A DNA stretch of 6,789 nt. Origin: an uncultured Oscillospiraceae bacterium (lineage in GTDB: Bacteria; Bacillota; Clostridia; Oscillospirales; Ruminococcaceae). Position 1 is the first letter of the stretch. Each line of letters opens with the position of its first letter. Under the pieces are notes generated by a model that saw only the letters and a program-made list of their open reading frames with translations, was not told the DNA's origin and ran no database searches. Where the stretch lies: the NCBI GenBank assembly GCA_958427155.1, contig CAUABB010000078.1, positions 1 through 6,789 of the forward strand, given 5' to 3'. Both the position numbers and the translations under genes were made by a program. Below are positions 1-5,591 of this stretch, piece after piece.

Positions 1-2
1 AA

Positions 3-56
3 GAACATCCTGCAACCATGGATTTTATTGATAGATTTCTTTCTGCGGAACTATAA
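3..56 (+). CDS. C-terminal tail of an unidentified upstream gene (partial)
   Basis: The first bases read as an open frame of 17 codons (EHPATMDFIDRFLSAEL) followed by TAA, and a terminator hairpin follows about 20 bp later, which fits the end of a gene entering from the left. The fragment is too short to name. Its His-Pro-Ala-Thr then Asp-Phe pattern vaguely recalls the end of the nucleotide-binding domain in some ABC transporter ATPases, but that is only an impression. Another plus frame (phase 1) is also open from base 1 to a stop at 64-66. The frame chosen here is preferred because its residues look more like a soluble protein tail. Confidence 0.35.
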   Translation, partial: EHPATMDFIDRFLSAEL

Positions 57-76
57 AAATAGATAATAATAGTAAT

Positions 77-118
77 AAGGGGGATACAGGATAAATCTGC
101 TACCCCTTAATTTTTAAT
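77..118 (+). terminator. Rho-independent terminator after the upstream partial gene
   Basis: AAGGGG (77-82) pairs with CCCCTT (103-108). The stem continues inward, after a two-base bulge, with TA/TA and CAG/CTG around a GATAAAT loop. The 3' arm is followed by AATTTTTAATTTT, a broken U-tract. This separates the incoming gene from tspO. Confidence 0.6.
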
Positions 119-169
119 TTTGATCCTTTGATTCGACCGTATTTTCGGGAAATAGAGCTTCTTTTCCTT

Positions 170-175
170 TATAAT
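170..175 (+). promoter_or_regulatory. Probable -10 box of the tspO promoter
   Basis: A perfect TATAAT lies 38 bp before the tspO start, in an AT-rich stretch after the upstream terminator. No convincing -35 hexamer sits 16-18 bp upstream (the bases there are around GGGAAA), so the call rests on the -10 and its position alone. Confidence 0.4.
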
Positions 176-213
176 AAGAACGACGAAATTTTAATCGAAA
201 GGATTTATGCTCT

Positions 214-687
214 ATGATTACCCTCGTTTTTCGCTGGAAACCTCTTTTAGTTAGTATCTTAATCAGTTTAGGTGTAGGTGGACTCTCTTCCTTATTTACA
301 ATGGGTAGTGCTGAACTATACCAGTCACTTAATCAGCCACCACTTGCTCCCCCACCGATTCTATTTCCCATTGTATGGACTATCCTCTACATTTTGATGG
401 GGATTTCCGCTTATCTGATCTTTGAATCTCAGTCTTTTTTAAAGAAAAGGGCATTGACACTTTATGGCGTTCAACTTCTTTTTAACACGTTATGGTCACT
501 ATTCTTCTTTACGTTACAATGGTATTGGTTCGCTTTTTTCTGGCTTGTAATTCTTTTCATTCTGGTTCTCGCCATGATTATTTCCTTTTACCAAATTAAT
601 AAAACCGCAGCCCTTCTCCAGCTCCCTTATCTGTTCTGGCTGTTGTTTGCGGGTTACTTAAACTTTATGATTGCCTTAAATAATTAA
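214..687 (+). CDS. tspO: TspO/MBR family membrane protein
   Basis: This is a 157-residue integral membrane protein of the TspO/MBR family (tryptophan-rich sensory protein, bacterial relative of the mitochondrial translocator protein). Family members have five transmembrane helices and bind porphyrins and related ligands; the exact physiological role in bacteria is unsettled. Seen here: hydrophobic segments at about residues 10-30, 50-70, 80-100, 104-125 and 134-154. The proline-rich QPPLAPPP loop (41-48) runs into the family signature FPIVWTILYILMGISAYL (51-68). Also present are QLLFNTLWSLFFF (87-99) and the last-helix pattern LPYLFWLLFAGYLNF (137-151). Length is normal for the family. The ATG at 214 has GAAAGGA ten bases upstream; an ATG at 208 is in another frame. 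It stands alone, with a terminator on each side and convergent genes downstream. Nothing nearby suggests haem or tetrapyrrole metabolism. Confidence 0.92.
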   Translation: MITLVFRWKPLLVSILISLGVGGLSSLFTMGSAELYQSLNQPPLAPPPILFPIVWTILYILMGISAYLIFESQSFLKKRALTLYGVQLLFNTLWSLFFFTLQWYWFAFFWLVILFILVLAMIISFYQINKTAALLQLPYLFWLLFAGYLNFMIALNN

Positions 688-735
688 AAAAGAAAAGACG
701 GTATATTAAAAATTTGGTACCGTCTTTTCTTTTTT
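686..735. terminator. Bidirectional terminator between tspO and gtrA
   Basis: An 18-bp perfect inverted repeat: AAAAAAGAAAAGACGGTA (686-703) pairs with TACCGTCTTTTCTTTTTT (718-735) around a 14-nt loop. Each arm is A-rich or T-rich at its outer end, so a U-tract follows the GC core on either strand. It therefore serves tspO from the left and the gtrB-gtrA operon from the right. It begins inside the tspO stop codon. Confidence 0.85.
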
Positions 736-759
736 GCAATCGTACATTCCAGTCGTTTT

Positions 760-1197
760 TCAAAGGGACGTCTTTTTCTCTTTTTGTTCTCGGAACGCAA
801 AAAAACGCTGTCCCACATAATTAAACAAAGTGTAAAGGCACATCCCAACAAACATGGCAATCTGTTCTACCACTTTTAGCTCAAGCTTCATCGAGGAAAG
901 TAACCAAGTAATCGCAGGCTGTGCAATGCTGTAGGCCAAAACGTAACACACACCAACATTTAACGCGAATTTAAGCGCTGTTTTCCAGACAGAATCCTGA
1001 TTTTGAAAGGTAAACTTTTTATTTAAAACATAACTTAAAATTCCACCCAAAAGATAAGAAACAGCAGAAGAACCCCAATAGCCAAAGCCAGCTAGATTAT
1101 AAAGGAGATACATAGCAGCTGCGCTGAACAGTGTATTAAGGACGCCAACAGCCAGAAATTTAATCAATTTCAGGTCGAAAAAACTATTTTTCGACAT
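760..1197 (-). CDS. GtrA-family membrane protein
   Basis: This is a small (145-residue) GtrA-like membrane protein. Members of the family usually accompany a GtrB-type glycosyltransferase and are thought to help carry an undecaprenyl-phosphate-linked sugar across the cytoplasmic membrane, often for cell-wall or surface-polymer glycosylation. Four hydrophobic segments are visible, at about residues 11-32, 40-58, 76-98 and 107-128. The family features are KFLAVGVLNTLF at the start of helix 1, the SYVLNKKFTF motif (55-64) after helix 2, and FNYVGQRFFAF (125-135) after helix 4, with a basic C-terminal tail. The ATG has a strong GAGGGGGAAG site just upstream. The gene begins 14 bp inside the end of the GT2 gene, so the two are almost certainly co-transcribed and translationally coupled. 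The true substrate cannot be told from the sequence. Confidence 0.88.
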   Translation of the reverse strand: MSKNSFFDLKLIKFLAVGVLNTLFSAAAMYLLYNLAGFGYWGSSAVSYLLGGILSYVLNKKFTFQNQDSVWKTALKFALNVGVCYVLAYSIAQPAITWLLSSMKLELKVVEQIAMFVGMCLYTLFNYVGQRFFAFREQKEKKTSL

Positions 1198-2155
1198 TGT
1201 CTTCCCCCTCGTTATTGAGATAATCAGCTACCAGATACCGCGGACGGCTTTTGGTTTCCAGATAAATTTTCCCAACATACTCTCCAACCACTCCAATGGA
1301 AAGGAGCAAAAGACCGCCAATTGCCCAAACCGAAGTTGCTACACTGGCCCATCCAGTCACAGTCTCCCCCATAAAAAAGCGGCAGACAATATAAATCAAC
1401 ATAATAATGCTGATCAAAAAAACCAAGAAACCAATCCATGTAATAATCCGGATTGGTCTGACGCTCAAAGACGTAATTCCTTCCAAAGCAAATGAAAGCA
1501 TCTTTTTAAGCGGATACTTACTTTCTCCGGCAAATCGTTCCGCCCGTTCATACAAAACCGTATCCGTCCGGTATCCGATCATCGGTATCATGCCGCGAAG
1601 GAAAAGATTGACCTCTTTAAACGCTGAAAGTCCTTCGATAGCCCGCCTGCTCATCAGGCGGTAATCGGCGTGGTTGAAAACGGTTTCTACCCCAAGAAGT
1701 CTCATCAAACGGTAAAATCCCTCAGCGGTGAAACGTTTGAAAAATGAATCCTTTTTCCGGCTGCTTCGCACACCGTAAACGATATCGCAGCCGTCCAAAT
1801 ACTTTTCTACCATCTCATCTATAGCGTTGATATCATCCTGTAGGTCAGCGTCCATCGAAATCACCATATCGGCCTCCGACTTTACTGTCATAAGCCCAGC
1901 AAGAAGGGCGTTTTGATGGCCACGATTTCGCGTGAGATTAATCCCCCGAAACAGAGCATCATCCCGGTGAAGTTTCTCGATCAGGTCCCAGGTTTTATCT
2001 TTAGAGCCGTCGTTTACAAATACAACCTTACTGTCTTGGGCAATTTTACCTTTTCCGATCAGCCAATTCATCTTGCTTTTTAAACGGGCAGAAGTTTCAG
2101 GCAATACTTCCTCCTCGTTGTAACAAGGGATTACCACAAACAACCTATGTTTCAA
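1184..2155 (-). CDS. GT2 family polyprenyl-phosphate glycosyltransferase (GtrB/CsbB/DPM1-like)
   Basis: This 323-residue family 2 glycosyltransferase should move a sugar from a nucleotide donor to undecaprenyl phosphate at the inner face of the membrane. The GT-A fold shows FVVIPCYNEEE (6-16), FVNDGSKDKT (46-55), NRGHQNALLAG (77-87) and the metal-binding MDADLQD (101-107) with its DxD. Further on are DYRLMSRRA (164-172) and FAGESKYPLKKML (208-220). Two C-terminal transmembrane helices (about 236-260 and 273-296) and the closing GKIYLETKSRPRYLV pattern are typical of the GtrB/CsbB/YkoT group. The start is TTG at 2155, preceded by AAAAAAGGG; it puts the first beta strand at the usual distance from the N-terminus, and no better ATG exists. 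It pairs with the downstream gtrA-like gene. The third partner of classical three-component systems, a polytopic GT-C transferase, is not in this window. Confidence 0.9.
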   Translation of the reverse strand: MKHRLFVVIPCYNEEEVLPETSARLKSKMNWLIGKGKIAQDSKVVFVNDGSKDKTWDLIEKLHRDDALFRGINLTRNRGHQNALLAGLMTVKSEADMVISMDADLQDDINAIDEMVEKYLDGCDIVYGVRSSRKKDSFFKRFTAEGFYRLMRLLGVETVFNHADYRLMSRRAIEGLSAFKEVNLFLRGMIPMIGYRTDTVLYERAERFAGESKYPLKKMLSFALEGITSLSVRPIRIITWIGFLVFLISIIMLIYIVCRFFMGETVTGWASVATSVWAIGGLLLLSIGVVGEYVGKIYLETKSRPRYLVADYLNNEGEDNVEK

Positions 2156-2189
2156 GTTTTAACACGCCCTTTTTTGCAATTCTCTTTTA

Positions 2190-2218
2190 ATGATAGCAAA
2201 TCCACTGGAAAAAGTAAA
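2190..2218 (-). promoter_or_regulatory. Extended -10 promoter of the gtrB-gtrA operon
   Basis: Reading leftward, TTTACT (2218-2213) and TATCAT (2195-2190) are 17 bp apart, and the -10 is preceded by TGC, giving the extended form TGCTATCAT. The predicted start is near 2183, about 28 bp before the TTG start codon. The -35 matches the consensus at four of six positions. Confidence 0.5.
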
Positions 2219-2219
2219 T

Positions 2220-2479
2220 CAGCCAAAGAAATATCCTATCTCTTAGTATGGTCAGCTGATAAAGAATGAAACAAAAAGAACCAGAAAAAGAATTATCCGA
2301 TTCTTTTTTCTTTATGTCTCTACGAATTTGACCATACCCACAGCATTTAATATGTTTAGAAATTCAGTATACCCCTGCAGGGGCTTCATCGGTTCTAGAT
2401 CCGTTTTTATCCAAAATAAGAGCCGGTGCTTTGAAACCCTCCTCACGCTTTGGGTTGCTCCATTCATGTCCTTTTGAGG
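2220..2479. other. Gene-free stretch between the uxa and gtr operons
   Basis: No intact gene is visible between the end of uxaA and the gtrB promoter. From right to left the stretch holds a 40-codon coding-like tract with no start (2364-2486, leftward), a 12-bp palindrome (2372-2383), a 9-bp inverted repeat (2246-2254 and 2329-2337) and a terminator hairpin inside that repeat (2283-2311). Confidence 0.7.
2283..2311 (-). terminator. Terminator of the uxaB-uxaA operon
   Basis: AGAAAAAGAAT (2283-2293) pairs with ATTCTTTTTTCT (2300-2311), with one unpaired base, around a TATCCG loop. On the leftward strand the hairpin is followed by GGTTCTTTTTGTTTC, a usable U-rich tail. It is symmetric enough to act in both directions. 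It lies about 170 bp past the uxaA stop, an unusually long trailer. Confidence 0.6.
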
Positions 2480-2498
2480 CTAAAGCGTTACACCATCC
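2364..2498 (-). pseudogene. Possible 3' remnant of a lost gene downstream of uxaA
   Basis: On the leftward strand, just past uxaA and shifted in frame relative to it, a stop-free tract reads ALASKGHEWSNPKREEGF, continues to GSRTDEAPAGVY and ends at TGA (2366-2364). The 40 codons from 2486 have a residue mix like a real protein tail (charged residues, Trp, Pro, few Cys). There is no in-frame start codon or ribosome binding site, and an in-frame TAA lies at 2501-2499 within uxaA. One reading is the last part of a former third operon gene whose 5' portion was deleted. The family is not recognised. It may equally be chance. Confidence 0.3.
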
Positions 2499-3970
2499 TT
2501 AAAAATAGAGAGATTACCTTTGTCCAGTACTTCTGATTTTGCCCGAACTTCGCCTGATGCTATCCGTAAAATAAACCTGTAAAATTCATATACCAGTTCA
2601 TCCATTGCACTTCCAGACAACAACTTTCCTGCATCGTAGTCGATCCAGTGATTCTTTTTTTCTGCGAGTGGAGTGTTACTTGCAATTTTTACAGTGGGAA
2701 CTGGACAACCAAAGGGAGTCCCCCGTCCAGTGGTAAAAAGGACTATCACCGCACCCGAAGCCGCAAGTGCACAGGACGCCACCAAATCGTTTCCCGGACC
2801 TTGTAGGAGGGAAAGCCCTTTCACTGAGACAGGTTCCCCATAAGAGAGGACGTCCTCAACCGGAACGAACCCTGCTTTTTGCACACATCCGAGTGACTTT
2901 TCCTCTAAAGTGGTAATTCCTCCCGCTTTGTTTCCGGGAGAAGGGTTCTCATCCACCCGTTCACCGTACCGCATAAAATAAGACTTGAAGTTATTGATCA
3001 AATCTACCGTTTTCTCAAATACCATTTTACTCCGACAGCGGTTCATCAAAAGTTGTTCCGCACCGAACATTTCCGGTACTTCGGTTAACAAAACACTTCC
3101 ACCATCCACTACTAAAAGATCAGAAAAAGCTCCGACAAGAGGGTTTGCCGTAATTCCGGAAAATCCATCTGATCCGCCGCATTTAAGCCCTACAACCAAT
3201 TCGGAGGCGGAACAGAGTTCCCGTTTATCACTTGCTGCAAACATGCAAAGTTCTTCTACCAGTGCAGCTCCCGCCGCAACTTCATCTTCGCAATCCTGGC
3301 AGTTTAAAAAACGGACTCGAGTTTCATCATATACCCCTAACACCTTTTTGAGCTCCGGGATGTTGTTGTTTTCACAGCCCAGTCCCAATACCAGCACACC
3401 TCCCGCATTTGGGTGACGGATCAAACCCGAAAGGAACTTCTGCGTCATCAGCTGATCATCTCCCAACTGAGAACATCCGTAAGGGTGACTATAGCTGAAA
3501 ATCCCGTCAATATTGCCGATTTTGTACTGTTGCGTCTCCCGCTCAATTTCCTTTGCGATGGCGTTGACACAGCCCACCGTTGGAATAATCCAGATCTCAT
3601 TCCGAATTCCTACCCGGCCATTCTGCCTGCGGTAACCAAAAAAACTCCCACCCTGCCGTGTTTGGAGAGATAGATTTGTAAAATTCGGATGATAGCAGTA
3701 CTCCAGTAGACTTCCCAACGAAGATTTCAGATTATGGCTGTGAACCCAGTCACCCTTTAAAATATCCGTCTTGGCTGTACCAACTGCGCAACCATATTTA
3801 AGCACTACTTCTCCGGCTCTAATTTCCTGCAAAGCAAATTTATGCCCTGCTTTCACAGAATCACGCAATTTGACTGCCTGTCCGTCAACGGTTACGGCAC
3901 TCCCCTGTGGTAAATCTGTCAGAGCAACTGCTACCGTGTCTTTTGGATGGATACAAATTGCCTGTTTCAC
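2480..3970 (-). CDS. uxaA: Altronate dehydratase (EC 4.2.1.7)
   Basis: UxaA dehydrates D-altronate to 2-keto-3-deoxy-D-gluconate, the third step of D-galacturonate breakdown in the cytoplasm. The 496 residues match the usual full length. The N-terminal SAF domain (about 3-80) ends with KYGCAVGTAKTDILKGDWVH. The dehydratase body carries GIRNE (121-125), SHPYGCSQLGDD (161-172), GLGCENNN (196-203), KCGGSDGFSGITANP (263-277) and TEVPE (296-300). These are the conserved Cys-, His- and Gly-rich motifs of the family, whose members depend on a divalent metal, usually iron. The start is GTG at 3970, overlapping the uxaB stop as GTGA, with GGAGG seven bases upstream. Translation is thus probably coupled to uxaB. 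It is the last intact gene of the leftward operon. Relatives that use galactarate share the fold, but the partner genes point to altronate. Confidence 0.94.
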   Translation of the reverse strand: MKQAICIHPKDTVAVALTDLPQGSAVTVDGQAVKLRDSVKAGHKFALQEIRAGEVVLKYGCAVGTAKTDILKGDWVHSHNLKSSLGSLLEYCYHPNFTNLSLQTRQGGSFFGYRRQNGRVGIRNEIWIIPTVGCVNAIAKEIERETQQYKIGNIDGIFSYSHPYGCSQLGDDQLMTQKFLSGLIRHPNAGGVLVLGLGCENNNIPELKKVLGVYDETRVRFLNCQDCEDEVAAGAALVEELCMFAASDKRELCSASELVVGLKCGGSDGFSGITANPLVGAFSDLLVVDGGSVLLTEVPEMFGAEQLLMNRCRSKMVFEKTVDLINNFKSYFMRYGERVDENPSPGNKAGGITTLEEKSLGCVQKAGFVPVEDVLSYGEPVSVKGLSLLQGPGNDLVASCALAASGAVIVLFTTGRGTPFGCPVPTVKIASNTPLAEKKNHWIDYDAGKLLSGSAMDELVYEFYRFILRIASGEVRAKSEVLDKGNLSIFKDGVTL

Positions 3971-5445
3971 ACTTTTTCCTCCGTCAATACAGATCTCATC
4001 GCGGCTTCCATTCCCTGTTCGCGGATGATCCGCAGATGATCATTAACCTTTGCGGTGAATTCAGGATAACCTCTTAAATCCTCTCCCCAGAAGTCGACCC
4101 TAGCAGCGGCAAGATCGGTAAGTTTCTCTGTGGAAGCCTCTTTATTTTCTTTAAAAAAGTCAAGAACGGACTGGTCATCTAAAATCTCATACCACTCATC
4201 GCCATGTCTCCCCATCCATTTCCCATCTTTTAGTTCCCCGTTGCTGTAAAACGCGAGGAGGGCCGCAAATGAAAAAGTCAAAAGAGGGGGAATTTTCCCA
4301 TTTTTTTGGAAACTGTCCCGAAAAGAAGGTAAAATTCTCGCCTTCCATTTAGAAACCGAATTCAAAGTGATGGAAAGGAGTGCATGATCAACAAAGGGAT
4401 TTTCAAACCGCTCAAAAACTTTATTCGCAAAAGCCTCGGCTTCCTCTTTCGGCAGGGGAACGGTGGGGACAATCTCGTTAAAAACAACTCTAGTCATAAA
4501 GGAACGAATTAGAGGGTCTTTCATCGCCTCCCGTACGATATCTTTCCCAGCCAGAAAGGCAGCGGGGACAGTAGAGGTATGTGCCCCATTCAGGATGCGA
4601 ACTTTGCGCTCCCGATAAGGGCGTTGGTCAGCGGTAAACAGAACCGGCTGACCCGCCTTGTCAAGTGGAAGCCGGTCCGAAATATCCCGCTCACTTTCAA
4701 TAACCCAGAGGCCAAACGGTTCGGCTGTGTCTACCAAATCGTCTCGATATCCGAGTTCTTTCCACAATTGTTCCGCCCCATCTTCTCCCTTCGGATATCC
4801 GGTGACAATTCGATCCACCAAGGTGGAGCAGAATATGCAAGCCGATTTAACCCAAGCGGAAAAACCCTCTTCCAAGTTCCAGACTTCGGCCAGACGCAGG
4901 ACACACTCTTTAAGTTTCTCACCGTTGCGTTCGATCAGCTCCACCGGTATGATGATTAACCCTTTAGAGGAATCCCCGAAAAAGGTATTGTACCGGCGCC
5001 AGAGAAACTGGGTCAACTTTCCCGGATAAGTTCGGGGCGGACAGGCCTCGAAAGAATCGGCTTCATCCAAGATAATTCCCGCCTCGGTCGTATTCGAAAC
5101 GACAAATTCCAGCGTATCAAGCTCTGCCAGCTTCATATAAGTTTCATATTCTGTGTAACAATCGTATACGTTCTGAATAGAAGTTATAACTTCGTTTTCT
5201 ACTATCGGAACACCCTTTTCACTTCCACGGAGAGAGACTGTATAAAGATTGTGCTGCCGGTGAAAAGCTTCCAGGCTTCCTGCTGCGATTGGCTTCACAA
5301 TAGCGATGCCGCAATCCATTACACCCGTTTTATTAGCCGCATCTACCATGTAATCAACAAAAGCACGAAGAAAATTCCCCTCTCCAAACTGAGCCATCCT
5401 AACTGGGTGCTTGCTAGGGTTGAATAATTCGTTAATTGTTTTCAA
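3967..5445 (-). CDS. uxaB: Tagaturonate reductase (altronate oxidoreductase, EC 1.1.1.58)
   Basis: UxaB reduces D-tagaturonate to D-altronate with NADH, the second step of galacturonate catabolism. It belongs to the polyol-specific (mannitol) long-chain dehydrogenase family. The N-terminal Rossmann domain shows AQFGEGNFLRAFVDYM (18-33), the dinucleotide-binding loop of the family. The C-terminal domain carries the catalytic signature K-x4-N-x2-H in KVRILNGAH (281-289), giving Lys281, Asn286 and His289. At 492 residues it is full length. The start is TTG at 5445, with a perfect AAGGAGG seven bases upstream and no competing ATG. The family also includes fructuronate reductase (UxuB). I prefer UxaB because uxaA is coupled directly behind it and uxaC is divergent, with no mannonate dehydratase in view. 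Expression should start at the promoter at 5484-5511 and be repressed at the operator at 5464-5477. Confidence 0.92.
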   Translation of the reverse strand: MKTINELFNPSKHPVRMAQFGEGNFLRAFVDYMVDAANKTGVMDCGIAIVKPIAAGSLEAFHRQHNLYTVSLRGSEKGVPIVENEVITSIQNVYDCYTEYETYMKLAELDTLEFVVSNTTEAGIILDEADSFEACPPRTYPGKLTQFLWRRYNTFFGDSSKGLIIIPVELIERNGEKLKECVLRLAEVWNLEEGFSAWVKSACIFCSTLVDRIVTGYPKGEDGAEQLWKELGYRDDLVDTAEPFGLWVIESERDISDRLPLDKAGQPVLFTADQRPYRERKVRILNGAHTSTVPAAFLAGKDIVREAMKDPLIRSFMTRVVFNEIVPTVPLPKEEAEAFANKVFERFENPFVDHALLSITLNSVSKWKARILPSFRDSFQKNGKIPPLLTFSFAALLAFYSNGELKDGKWMGRHGDEWYEILDDQSVLDFFKENKEASTEKLTDLAAARVDFWGEDLRGYPEFTAKVNDHLRIIREQGMEAAMRSVLTEEKV

Positions 5446-5452
5446 AATACTC

Positions 5453-5459
5453 CCTCCTT
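5453..5459 (-). promoter_or_regulatory. Ribosome binding site of uxaB
   Basis: A perfect AAGGAGG, read leftward, lies seven bases before the TTG at 5445. Its strength supports a non-ATG start there. It sits directly after the operator, so a bound repressor would also lie over the start of the leader. Confidence 0.8.
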
Positions 5460-5463
5460 AAAT

Positions 5464-5477
5464 TGTAAGTGCTTACA
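5464..5477. promoter_or_regulatory. Operator 1 (uxaB side), LacI-type palindrome
   Basis: TGTAAGTGCTTACA is a palindrome with 6-bp arms and a TG/CA centre, flanked by AT-rich arms. It begins six bases past the -10 box of the leftward promoter, at the predicted transcription start, so a bound repressor would block initiation. An identical pair of arms occurs 100 bp away. The divergent LacI-family gene is the obvious candidate to bind it. Confidence 0.8.
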
Positions 5478-5483
5478 TTTTTA

Positions 5484-5511
5484 ATTCTAACAATTTCAAA
5501 ATAATTGTCAA
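5484..5511 (-). promoter_or_regulatory. Sigma-A promoter of uxaB-uxaA
   Basis: Read leftward, a perfect TTGACA (5511-5506) and TAGAAT (5489-5484, five of six) are separated by 16 bp. The predicted start is near 5477, inside the edge of operator 1, giving a leader of about 32 nt. Confidence 0.75.
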
Positions 5512-5529
5512 TCGCTTTCTAATAACCTC

Positions 5530-5558
5530 TTGAAATTTTTAAATAAAGCGGATATTAT
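5530..5558 (+). promoter_or_regulatory. Sigma-A promoter of the repressor-uxaC operon
   Basis: TTGAAA (5530-5535, five of six) and TATTAT (5553-5558, five of six) are separated by an ideal 17 bp. The predicted start is near 5565, inside operator 2, giving a leader of about 27 nt. Confidence 0.7.
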
Positions 5559-5563
5559 TAATT

Positions 5564-5577
5564 TGTAAGCTCTTACA
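5564..5577. promoter_or_regulatory. Operator 2 (repressor side), LacI-type palindrome
   Basis: TGTAAGCTCTTACA has the same arms as operator 1 but a CT centre. It begins five bases after the -10 box of the rightward promoter and covers the likely transcription start, so the repressor should control its own gene and uxaC. The centre lies exactly 100 bp from that of operator 1. Confidence 0.8.
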
Positions 5578-5591
5578 TTTTGAGGTGTTTC

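Noticed and set aside
1407..1664. 85-codon plus-strand open frame inside the GT2 gene
   Set aside because: It is antisense to conserved GT2 coding sequence and resembles no protein family.
2435..2456. AACCC/GGGTT inverted repeat just after uxaA, as a terminator
   Set aside because: Only five pairs with a 12-nt loop and no U-tract on either strand; the hairpin at 2283-2311 is a much better terminator.
2985..3416. 143-codon plus-strand open frame inside uxaA
   Set aside because: It lies antisense to well-conserved uxaA codons and its translation is low-complexity Ser/Pro/Thr, as expected of a frame shadow.
4579..5029. Overlapping plus-strand open frames inside uxaB
   Set aside because: They are antisense to uxaB, overlap one another, and have no plausible ribosome binding site or domain.
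5506..5520. Catabolite-responsive (cre) site overlapping the uxaB -35 box
   Set aside because: The leftward bases AGAAAGCGATTGACA resemble a cre in the left half and CG centre, but the right half mismatches the consensus at several positions.
5580..5591. Upstream TTG start for the LacI-family gene, adding four residues
   Set aside because: The added residues (LRCF) do not fit the family N-terminus, and the TTG would overlap the GAGGTG ribosome binding site used by ATG 5592.
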